A stretch of DNA of 64,000 bases from Phytoactinopolyspora halophila (lineage in GTDB: Bacteria > Actinomycetota > Actinomycetes > Jiangellales > Jiangellaceae). Made by a program: the position numbers and the translations under genes. The stretch's first letter is position 1, and every line of letters starts with the position of its first letter. This document shows positions 41,609 to 51,100 of the stretch, piece after piece. The stretch lies in NCBI RefSeq assembly GCF_003287285.1, contig NZ_QMIG01000003.1:248001-312000 (forward strand), read 5' to 3'. The notes below the pieces were generated by a model that was not told the DNA's origin, did no database searches, and saw only the letters and a program-made list of their open reading frames with translations.

Positions 41609-42528
41609 TGGATAGCCGGCATCTGGTGCACCGGGCAGCGCAGGCGTCATACCAGGCGCCGCCCGGATGGTCGGACGTCGCGACTGGCTACCGCCGCTGG
41701 ACCGTGGTGGGGGAAGGTTCCGGATCCGTGCACACCGGGTTCGGGATCTGCGAGCTGGAGCCCGGCGGCATGGTACCGGCGCACGTCCACTCGTTCGAGG
41801 AAAGCTTCCACGTGCTCGACGGCAGCGCGATCATCGAGACCTCCGACGGTTCCTACCGCGTGGGGCCCGGGGACTACGGGCTGATCCCGGTCGGCGTGCC
41901 GCACGCCTGGCGCGTGGATGCCTCGGCGGACAGCGTCGTGCGCTGGGCCGAGATGCAGGGCCCGCAGCCGCGTTCCCGCACCGGTGAGGACACCTTCCTG
42001 GTGCCGCCGCTGCCGAAGCACGATCCGATACCCGTGGACGTGCGTGACCCGCGAACCCGCGGCCTGGGCACCATCTCCCCCGCCCACATGGACCCGACCA
42101 AGCAGAGCCAGGACCTGCTCGCGGTGTCGGCCAGCATGCGCACCGCGCTGCTTGTCTACAGTGGCATCACCGTGAAGATGATGGTCGACAGCGACCTGGG
42201 CGCCCAGCTGACCTCCATGTTCATGGTCCAGTACGAACCCGAGGGCGTGGCCGGCGCGCATGACCACCCCTTCGAGGAGACGTACCTGATCCTGGAAGGG
42301 GCCGTCGAGGCGAGCTTCGACGGCGAGCGGCACGTGCTGCAGCCGGGCGACGTCGCCTGGGCCGGCGTCGGCTGCGTGCACTCGTTCAAGAACGTCGGCG
42401 ACGGGCGGGTGCGGTGGCTGGAGACCCAGGCACCGCAGCCACCGCCCCGGCACTCCTACCGGTTCGCCCGGGATTGGGACTACCTGCGAGAACAGCTCGC
42501 CACGCACGCCGAAGGGAGCATGCCATGA
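41608..42528 (+). CDS. Double-cupin protein
   Basis: A 306-residue bicupin. Both domains keep metal-binding motifs: HVHSFEESFHVLDG with PVGVPHAW (first, about 55-105) and HDHPFEETYLILEG with GVGCVHSF (second, about 215-270). This layout is seen in ureidoglycine aminohydrolase and in some dioxygenases. The start shares one base with the amidohydrolase stop. It may release ammonia or open a ring after the amidohydrolase step; this is inference from order and fold. Confidence 0.85.
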   Translation: MDSRHLVHRAAQASYQAPPGWSDVATGYRRWTVVGEGSGSVHTGFGICELEPGGMVPAHVHSFEESFHVLDGSAIIETSDGSYRVGPGDYGLIPVGVPHAWRVDASADSVVRWAEMQGPQPRSRTGEDTFLVPPLPKHDPIPVDVRDPRTRGLGTISPAHMDPTKQSQDLLAVSASMRTALLVYSGITVKMMVDSDLGAQLTSMFMVQYEPEGVAGAHDHPFEETYLILEGAVEASFDGERHVLQPGDVAWAGVGCVHSFKNVGDGRVRWLETQAPQPPPRHSYRFARDWDYLREQLATHAEGSMP

Positions 42529-43241
42529 CACAGCCGCGCGCCGTTCTGGTGATCGGCGGCACCTCGGGAATCGGGCTGGAGGTGGTCCGGCATTTCGCCG
42601 CCGCCGGCGACGACGTCGTGCTGACCGGCAGGGACGGTGAACGCGCGGAGTCGATCGCGAAGTCGGTTGCCCAGGAGCTCGACGGCCGGGTCCGTGGTAT
42701 CGCGCTCGACCTCACCCGCGTGGACGAGATCGCGGCGGCGCTGTCCGGGATCGAGAGGGTCGACGACATCGTGCTCGCCGCCGTGGACCGCGATCACAAC
42801 ACCGCTGCCGACTACGACACCGCCGCAGCGCAACGGCTCGTGACCCTCAAGCTCGTCGGCTACACCGAGGTGGTCCACGCGGTGCTGCCCCGGATGAGCG
42901 ACGACGGGTCGATCGTGGTGTTCGGCGGGCTCGCCAAGGACCGGCCATACCCGGGCTCGACGACCGTGTCCACGGTGAACGGTGGCGTGATCGGGATGGT
43001 GCACACGCTGGCCAACGAGCTGGCACCCATCCGGGTCAACGCCGTGCACCCGGCCATCGTCGGCGACAGCCCGTTCTGGAGCGGCAAACCCCCGGAGATG
43101 TTGGATGGATTTCGATCCCGGACCCCCACCGGGCGGCTGACCGCGATGGCCGACGTCGTCGACGCTGTGGCGTTCCTGCTGCGCAACGGGTCAGTCAACG
43201 GTGTGAACCTGAACGTGGATGGCGGGTGGTTGCTGAAATGA
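42525..43241 (+). CDS. SDR-family protein without the catalytic Tyr/Lys
   Basis: A 238-residue short-chain dehydrogenase fold with the cofactor loop GGTSGIG (11-17) and a normal C-terminal end (NGVNLNVDGGWLL). The YxxxK active site is missing: at the expected place stands Val148-S-T-V-Asn152 (GSTTVSTVNGG), and the Ser before it is Gly (VVFGG). It may bind a nucleotide or act by a different mechanism. It overlaps the cupin gene by four bases (ATGA). Confidence 0.83.
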   Translation: MTQPRAVLVIGGTSGIGLEVVRHFAAAGDDVVLTGRDGERAESIAKSVAQELDGRVRGIALDLTRVDEIAAALSGIERVDDIVLAAVDRDHNTAADYDTAAAQRLVTLKLVGYTEVVHAVLPRMSDDGSIVVFGGLAKDRPYPGSTTVSTVNGGVIGMVHTLANELAPIRVNAVHPAIVGDSPFWSGKPPEMLDGFRSRTPTGRLTAMADVVDAVAFLLRNGSVNGVNLNVDGGWLLK

Positions 43242-44182
43242 CCGCACCGGAGGACGGCACACACCACGCCCGGATCGCCGTCGTGGGAACCGGCCGTATG
43301 GGCGCGGCCATGGCGGTGCGGCTGCACGAGCGCGGCACCGACGTCGCCGCCGTGCACAACCGGACTCCCGCCAAGGCGGAGGCGGTGGCCGGGCGGTTCG
43401 ACCCGCAGGCCCGTCCCCGAGTGGCGGCCACGCCGCGCGAGGCCGCCGCGCTGGCCGACGTCGTCATCGTGTCGCTGGGCGACGATGACGCGGTGCGCGG
43501 CACCTATGCCGGTCCCGAGGGCTTGGCCGCCGGGCTGCGTGATGGGTCCACGGTCGTGGAGACCAGCACGATCGACCCGCGAACCGTGCACGAGCTCGAA
43601 CGGATGGTCGAGCCGGGCGGCGGGGCGCTGCTCGACGCCCCCGTGTCCGGCAGCGTGCCGCTGGTCGAGAAGGGCGAGCTCACCTTCCTGGCCGGTGGTT
43701 CGGCGGATCCGCTGGAGCGGGTCCGGCCGGTACTCGACGCGCTGGCTCGGCGGGTGTTCCACGTCGGCGGTACGGGCACCGGCGCGGCCATGAAGCTGGC
43801 CGTCAACGCCATGGTGATGGGGCTGAACCAGGTGCTGTCGGAGGCGCTGGTGCTCGCCGAGAAGGCCGGTGTGGAGCGTGGCACCGCGTACGAGGTGTTC
43901 CAGGCCAGCGCTGTCGGCGCGCCGTTCGTGCACTACAAGCACGATGCCTTCGTGCACCCCGATGAGACGCCGGTCGCTTTCAGCCTCGACCTCGTGGCCA
44001 AGGACCTCGCCCTCATCACCGGCCTCGCCGAGCGCCTCGGCGTGCGAATGCAGCAGACCGAGACCAACCGGCACGTGGCCCGGGCCGCGATCGAGGCCGG
44101 CCTCGGCGGGCAGGACATGAGCGCTATCGCGGGCTTCCTCACCGACGGTCCCGGCGACCGATCCGGCCGGGCAGGCGACTGA
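43238..44182 (+). CDS. 3-hydroxyisobutyrate dehydrogenase-like beta-hydroxyacid dehydrogenase
   Basis: A 314-residue NAD(P)-dependent enzyme: Rossmann loop VVGTGRMGAAMA, substrate loop DAPVSGSVPLVEKGEL, and catalytic Lys in GTGAAMKLAVNAM. It follows the SDR gene with a four-base overlap and ends the operon. Family members oxidise beta-hydroxy acids (3-hydroxyisobutyrate, tartronate semialdehyde). With the E1 genes upstream, it probably feeds a hydroxyacid/oxoacid intermediate. A duplicated GATCCGGCCGGGCAGGCG at the very end (44160-44193) suggests local slippage. Confidence 0.88.
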   Translation: MTAPEDGTHHARIAVVGTGRMGAAMAVRLHERGTDVAAVHNRTPAKAEAVAGRFDPQARPRVAATPREAAALADVVIVSLGDDDAVRGTYAGPEGLAAGLRDGSTVVETSTIDPRTVHELERMVEPGGGALLDAPVSGSVPLVEKGELTFLAGGSADPLERVRPVLDALARRVFHVGGTGTGAAMKLAVNAMVMGLNQVLSEALVLAEKAGVERGTAYEVFQASAVGAPFVHYKHDAFVHPDETPVAFSLDLVAKDLALITGLAERLGVRMQQTETNRHVARAAIEAGLGGQDMSAIAGFLTDGPGDRSGRAGD

Positions 44183-44257
44183 TCCGGCCGGGCAGGCGTT
44201 CACCCGCGACGGTACGGCACGCGGCGTCTGGTCCTCACCAGCGCCCGGTGTCGCGGC

Positions 44258-44325
44258 ACTTCGATGGCCAGACGTGCACGAAAACGCCGTTCAGCCGCAA
44301 TTAGCGCATGTTTGAGCATCGAAGT
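44258..44325 (-). repeat. Dispersed hairpin, family B, copy 4
   Basis: ACTTCGAT...ATCGAAGT with outer stem GCACTTCGATG/CATCGAAGT; the middle has ACGTGCACGAAAACG as in copy 3 (ACGTGCGCCAAAACG). It lies 44 bases past the stop of the minus-strand reductase-like gene and between convergent genes. Confidence 0.75.
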
Positions 44326-44368
44326 CGGACCTGCCCGGCCGTCTGATGGCGAGTGCGGATTCCGGATC

Positions 44369-45007
44369 TCACCCGACGACGCGGTACTTGATATGCGTGA
44401 CGCCCGGAGCGTCGATGGCGCGTACCTGTTCCACCTCGAGGCCGTCCACGTTCTCGAACAGGCGCTCGCCGCCGCCGAGCAGAACCGGCGTGACGTGCAG
44501 CTCGAACTCGTCGACCAAGCCTGCCGCGAGGTACTGCTGGACGACGTTGGCGCCGCCGGCCAGCGAGACGTCCTTGTCACCTGCGGCGTCGCGTGCCTGC
44601 GCGAGCGCCGACTCGATCCCGTCGGTGACGAAGTGGAACGTGGTGCCACCCTCCATCGTGAGCGGCTCCCGAGGATAGTGCGTGAGGACGAACACCGGAG
44701 CGTGGAAGGGAGGGTTGTCGCCCCACCAGCCCGTCCACGGTTCCTCTCCCCACGGGCCCGGGCCTCCCCCGAACATGTTCCGGCCCATCACGACGGCCCC
44801 CACGTTCGCCTGCGCCTCCTCGACCACGGGAGTGCTGGCGTTCACCGTGCCGCCCTCCAGGCCCTGTGCCCGGCGCCACGCCTCCAGTCCGAAAACCCAC
44901 TGGTGCAGGCGCATACCGCCCACGCCGATCGGGTTCCGCTCGCTTTGCTCCGGTCCCGCGACGTACCCGTCCAGCGAGATGGCCAGCTGGAACCTGAACT
45001 TTCCCAT
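44369..45007 (-). CDS. Dihydrofolate-reductase-family protein (RibD C-terminal domain)
   Basis: A 212-residue RibD_C/DHFR-like protein: QLAISLDGYVAG near the start, VVMGRNMFGGG, VFVLTHYPREPL, VSLAGGANVVQQYLAAGLVDEFELHVTPVLLGGGERLF. These stand-alone members bind NADPH and are called deaminase/reductases, though the substrate is unknown. GGAG precedes the ATG. Single gene, downstream of the giant protease gene on the same strand with a 158-base gap. Confidence 0.88.
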   Translation of the reverse strand: MGKFRFQLAISLDGYVAGPEQSERNPIGVGGMRLHQWVFGLEAWRRAQGLEGGTVNASTPVVEEAQANVGAVVMGRNMFGGGPGPWGEEPWTGWWGDNPPFHAPVFVLTHYPREPLTMEGGTTFHFVTDGIESALAQARDAAGDKDVSLAGGANVVQQYLAAGLVDEFELHVTPVLLGGGERLFENVDGLEVEQVRAIDAPGVTHIKYRVVG

Positions 45008-45165
45008 CGAATCTCCTTCGCTCGGTCCGGTTCACCCGTCGACTCCCGCGTCGACGCTTCTTCCGCATCACCGGATACAGACCGGCCGAGTTCGCGAAAT
45101 TCATCGCGGGTGACAGCACGGCATTCCGAGCTCGATCGCCTCGCCGGCGGCAAGCACGCCACAGA

Positions 45166-48100
45166 TTACCCCGGCATCGTGATGTCCGGGCCGTCGAACT
45201 CCACGACCAGGCCGTCCACGTCCAGCTCCGCGCCCAGCGAGTAGTCGCCCCCCGGCAGGCCACTGAGCATGTACAGGTACCGGCCGAACACCCAGCGCAT
45301 GTCGTAGCGCTGCACCACGGCGCCCCCGCGGTCGCGGACCACCAGTACCCCGGACTCGGCGGGTGCCCCCGTCGGGGCGCCGTCCCGGTCCACTCCGTCC
45401 AGCTCCAGCATCACCGGCCGGGTCCGCCCGCTGCCGGCCACGTGCCACTCCGGTTTCCAGCCCGCGGCCCGGTGCTCGGCCGCGCCTGCCCATCGCACGG
45501 CGTTGACCAGCAACCGGGAACCGTCCTCGGTCCATCCAAGCCCGGGGCCGACGGTGTCGGTCACCGCGCTCGCCGACAGCACCACCTCGATGCTGCCCAC
45601 GGTGCGCCAGTCGTACCCGGCGGCCAGCCCGGTCACCGGGTCCTCGCCGTCGCGCTGCACCGACAGGTCCGCCAGCGGTTGCCCGGCGTAGGAGTCGAGC
45701 ACGCTGTAGTACCCGCCGTCGACGATCAGCCGGGCCGGGTCGGAGAGCCCGGCGAACAATTCGTGTTCGCCGCCGAACCCGGTCAGCTCGACCGGCCCGT
45801 CGCCGTAGCCGTGGGCGCCGACGTCGACGCGGTCCGTGTGGCGCTCCAGCAGCCGCACGCCTCCCCGGTCGGTGCCCCACGTCCCGGTGAACACCACGCT
45901 CACCTCCGCGTCGTCGGCGGCGGAGAGCATCGTGTCGAACGTCTCCCCGTCCGGTGAGCCGCCGTTGATGACGAGCACGTCATACCGGTCGAGCGTGCCG
46001 GCACTCTCCCACTCCCGATCCCACGCCACCGGAGCGGCCGCCTCCCCGGCTTCGCGCAGCAGGCCGATCACCGCGCCGTCGACGTCTCCCAGGACGCCCA
46101 CGTCGACGGGGCGCAGCTCGACGTCCAGGGTGGCCGGCTCCTCCGCCGTGATCGTGACCTCGGCCGTCGCCGGGAGGAACCCGTCGGCGGTGACGGTGAC
46201 CTCGTAGTCGCCCTCCAGCAGGTCGCCGGCGGCGTACGCGCCGGCGTCATCCGTGCGTGCCGACCAGTCCGACGTGCCCTCCGGGCCGGACCCCGCCAGC
46301 GCCGCTCCCGCCACCGGCTCGCCGTCCGCCGCGGAGGTCACCGTGCCGACGACCTCGCCGCGTGGCAGCGGTGCCAGCTCGACGTCCAGCGTCGTGGTGC
46401 CGGACTCCGGCACCTCCACGGTCCGTTCGGCCACCTCGAACCCGAACGCCTCGACCCGGATCGCGTGCGTCCCCGATGGCAGGCCCAGGACGTAGGTTCC
46501 ATCGTCGCCGGTGGTGGTGCTCGCGCCACCGTCCACGGCGGTGACCGTGGCGTCCGCCACCGGCTCGCCATCCGCCGTCACCACGCCGGCCACCTCGGCC
46601 TGGCGGGCCTCGACCGCCCACGCCACCGCATTGCGGTAGATGCGCTCCGCATCGGTGGTCCAGCCGTCGCCGGGACGGCCGTACGAGCTGGCCGCCAGCC
46701 CGGAGAGCAGGATCTCCACGCTGGACGGCGAGCTGAACCGGTACCCCACCGCCTCGCCGAGATCGTCGCCGTCGGTCTGCGAGCGCAGGTTCGCGATGGT
46801 GGTGCCGCTGTAGTCCGCGTACGACAGCCACTGCTGGTTACCGCCCGGATTGGTGATCAGCTCGATCGGCTCGCCAGCGGGGTAACCGGCGAAAATCGGG
46901 TGCCCGTCGCCGGAACCGGGCACGTACTCCACCGCCTCGGGGACGAACCCGTCGTCGACACTGGCCGGGTCCCCGCGATAGTCGGACAGCTCGCCGATCG
47001 AATAGCCGCCCCACTGGCCGGCGAACAGCACCGACACCTGGGCCTCCCCGGCGGCATCCACCACGGCTTCGAACCCCTCGCGGTGTGACGACAGGATGGT
47101 CCCGTTGAAGATGACCAGATCGACGTCACCGGCCTGCCCGAGGCGCGTGGCCAGCTCGCCGAGTCCGGAACCGGCGACCTGCTCCACGTCGTAGCCGTCC
47201 GCGTCGAGCAGCTCGGTCACCGAATCGCCGAGGTCACGAACCACCGCCACGGTACGCGATGACGTCAGGGCGACGTCCATCGCACGCGTCTCGCCCCCGG
47301 CCACATCGACCCGCTCCTCGTGGGCCTGATACCCGTCGGCGGTGACGCGCAGCGTCCACTCCCCCTCCGGCACGTCTTCGATGACGTAGCCACCCTCGTC
47401 GTCCGTGGTGGTGGACAGCGGCGTGCCGGAGAGCGCGACCTCGGCACCGGCCACCGCGTCGCCGTCCGGACCGGTCACCGTGCCGCTGACGGTGCCCATC
47501 GGCTGCGGCGCGAGCTCCACGATCGGACGGACGACCTCGCCTGCCTCGACGCTGACCGTGACCTCCTCGGTGACGTAGCCGAAGCTCGCCGCTTCGAGCG
47601 TCCACTCTCCGGGAGCCAGCGGGATGACGAAGCTGCCGTCGCCCTCGCGCGCCGGATACGTCTGTCCGGTTTCCGCCACGGTCACCTCGCCGCGCAGGGG
47701 CGTTCCGGCCGTGCTGCCCGGCTCGCCGACCAGCGTGCCCCGCACGTCGGCCCCGAGGTCCGCCCCGTCCAGGGCGTAGCCGAGCGCGTTGCGCAGCAGC
47801 CGTTCCGCGCCGGAAGTCCAGCTGTCACCAGCGACGTCGCCGTGGGCCGGGTAGCCGTACCTGCTGACCGACAGCGTCCCGAGCAGCACGTCGACCGCTC
47901 CCGCGCCCCGGTGGCGCACCCCGGCCAGCCCGCGCCCGTCCTCGTCGTCGCTGCTGACGGTCGCGACGGTGGTGCCGCTGAACCCGTCGAACCAGGAGTA
48001 CTCCGCGCCGTCCTCCACCAGCGGGAAGGATTCCTCCAGCCCGGCCAGCAGGGCGTGGCCGGGCTCGGCCGCATGGGCCGACACCTCACCATCGCTACGA

Positions 48101-51100
48101 CCCTGACCGGCGACGGCCGGGTCGCCGCCGTAGTCCGACAGGTACCGGAACGATCCCCGGCCGTACTGGTCCAACCAGAGCACCGGGACGCTGGCCCGGG
48201 TCGCCGCGTCGTCGAAGGCGGCCAGCCCGTCCGCGCCGGGATCGAGCCCCGGGTACGAACCCATGTTCGCCACGACGAGATCCAGATCGCCCACGCGGCC
48301 GGTGTCGTCCCAGCTCAGCGGTTCCGGCGTGTAGCCCCAGTACTCCAGGTACCCGGCGAGGCGCTCGTCATAGTCGTCGATGATCCCCACGATGGGCGAC
48401 GGCCGCAGCTCGACGTCGGCCGGTGCGACCTCGCCGGCAACGACGGTCACCGGCACCCGGGTACGCACGTGGCCCTCCGCCCGGATCTCCAGCTCGTACT
48501 CGCCGGGTTCCACCAGGTCGAGCGCATACGAGCCGTCCTCGTCGGTGGTGGCTTGCAGCGGGGTACCGAGCAGGGACACCAATGCCCCCTCGACCGGCTC
48601 GCCCCCCGCGAGCGGCCCGGTACCGATCTCGTCGCCGGCGGTCACCGTTCCGGACACGGATCCGGTATCGGCCGGTTCCAGCTGCACGTCCAGCGACGTC
48701 GCGGCGTTGCGCTCGACACTGACGGCGCGTTCGGCCACCGCGTAGCCGAACGCGGAGAACCGCAGCGTGTAGTCACCGGGCTCCAGCGCCACCACGTACG
48801 AGCCGTCGGCGTCCGTCTCGGCCCGCGCCCCGGTCTCCACCACCTCGACGGTGGCCGGCAGCGGGGTGCCATCGACCCCCACCACCGCGCCGTCGACGCT
48901 GCCCAGGCCGGGAGCTGCGGCCCAATCGATCGCGTTGAGGTAGAGCTGCCGCCCGTCATCGGTCCAGTCTTCGCCCGGTCCCTGGAAGAAGCTGGCCGCC
49001 ATGCCGCCCAGCAGCAGGTGCACGCTTCCCGGGGTGCGGGGAGTGTAGGCGGCTCCCACGCCCCGCGTGCCGCCCTCCTCGGTGACAAGGTCGGCCAGGG
49101 CGGTGCCCGAGTACTCGACGAGCGCGGCAGCGTACCGGTCCGCGCGCAGGATCTCCGGCCGGTCCGCGACACCCTCGAAGAGGGGGTGCTCCGGCACGCG
49201 CGGCGCGTAGCTGACGATCCCTTCCCGGCTGACCGGTTCGCTGCCCGCCGGATCCTCCAGGTATTCGCGCAACAGCCGCGCGCCGCCGTAGGAGCCGAAC
49301 CGGTCATCCGGGAAGATGCCGCTCACCTCGGCGGCGTCCATAGCGTCCAGGAAGTCGCGGAACCCGGCCTCGCCCGGGTCGTCGGGATCGTTGAAGACGA
49401 CGACGTCGAACTCGCCGACACGATCCACGTCACCCCAGCCGATGTCCTCGGCCGCGATCTCCGCCGCCGTGAGGACGTCGACGACGGGATCGCTCGCGTA
49501 GTCGCCGAGCACCCCGACCCGCGCGGCGGCGTCCAGCTCGACGTCGACGACGGTTTCCTCTCCTGCCTCGATCTCCACCTCGTCGCTCGCGCTGAGGTGG
49601 CCGCCGGCGCTGACCTCCAGCTCGTAGGTGCCGCCGGGGACGTCGTCGATCCGGTACGCGCCGGCATCGTCCGTTGTCGTTTCCAGATCCGCCCGGGGCA
49701 GCGAAACCCGCGCGCCCTCGATCGGTTCGCCGTCACGTGCGCTGGTGACGGTGCCGCTCAGCGCACCGGCTCCGGAGTCCGCGAGCTCGACGTCCACGGC
49801 GCGGGACTCCCCGGCTTGCACCGTCACGTCTTTCTCGACCGGTGTCGTGCCGACCCGGGAAAAGCGCAGCGTGTGCTCGCCGGGCGGCAGGAAGATCCGG
49901 TACGTGCCGTCGTCGGCCGTCATGACCGTTTCCCCGGTGGTCACGGCCTCGACCGTCGCCGCCAGCGGCTCGCCGCTCGCGGCCGTGACCGTGCCGCTTA
50001 CCTCGCCGAACTCGGCGTCCATGGCGTAGGACACCGCGTTGTCGACGACGGTCTCCGCTGCGGGCAGCCAGTCCGTCTCGGGATCACCCCACGACGCGGC
50101 CGCCGCCAGCGAGCCGAGCAGCACGTGCACGCCGTCGGTGCCGCGTGGTGCGTAGCCGATGCCGCCGCCGGTGACACCGTGGTCGTCCGTATGCAGCTCC
50201 GCGACCGTCGTGCCGGAGTAGCCGTCGAAGGCCGACCACGCGGTTCCCGGCACCAGGATCCCGGTGCGCTCCCCGGGAACGAGGCCCTCGGTCAGGGGGT
50301 GTTCGGCCGTGGCCACGAGCGACACCCGGCCCGCTCCCATGTGGTCGTCCGGGGCGGATTCGGGATCGCCCACGTGATCGATCAGGTGGTTGATCGCACC
50401 CCAGCCCAGCGACCACTGATCCAGCCAGACGACGCTGGTTCCGGCCGCGTCGGTGGCGTCGAGGAACTCGACGAACGTCTCCTGGCCCGGGTCGGTGTCC
50501 CGCGCGCCGTTGGCGACCACGGCGGAGAAGTCACCCGGGCGGGAAGCCACATCGGCGTAGCTGGTCGGTTCCGTCGCATACCCCAGGTCTTCAAGCACGG
50601 CACGGATCTTGCCGTCATGGTCACCCACCACCGCCACGTCATAGCGGGTCAGGGTCAGTTCCACCTGGGCGGTCTCCCCGGCGGTGACCTCCACCTCCTC
50701 GTGGACCGGGGCGTATCCGGTCAGCTCGGCCGTGAGCCCGTAGCTGCCGGCCGCGACCTCGCCGAAGCCGAAGGCGCCGTCGGCGTCCGTGCTCACCGGA
50801 TCGTGCGGCGCACCGCTGAGCGTGATCGTGGCATCCGGCACGGGCTCCCCGGCCTCGTCACGGACCACTCCGGTCACGCCGCCGTCGTCGACGGCCGCCA
50901 GCTCGGCGTCGACGGTCACGGTGCGGCCCGCCACCACGTCCACCGCCCTGCTCTCGCCGGTGAGCCCGTAGGCGGAGATCTCGACGGTGTACTCGCCGGG
51001 CGGGTGGGCGAGCTCGAAGTGGCCGCTCTCCGGGTCGGTCCGCACCTCGGGGCCGGTCTCGGTGACCGTCACTCTCGCCTCGATCGGACCGTCCGGGCCG

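Noticed and set aside
7049-44325. CRISPR array or attC sites for the dispersed hairpins
   Set aside because: Copies are kilobases apart with no regular spacers and no cas genes; the ends do not match attC RYYYAAC/GTTRRRY boxes.
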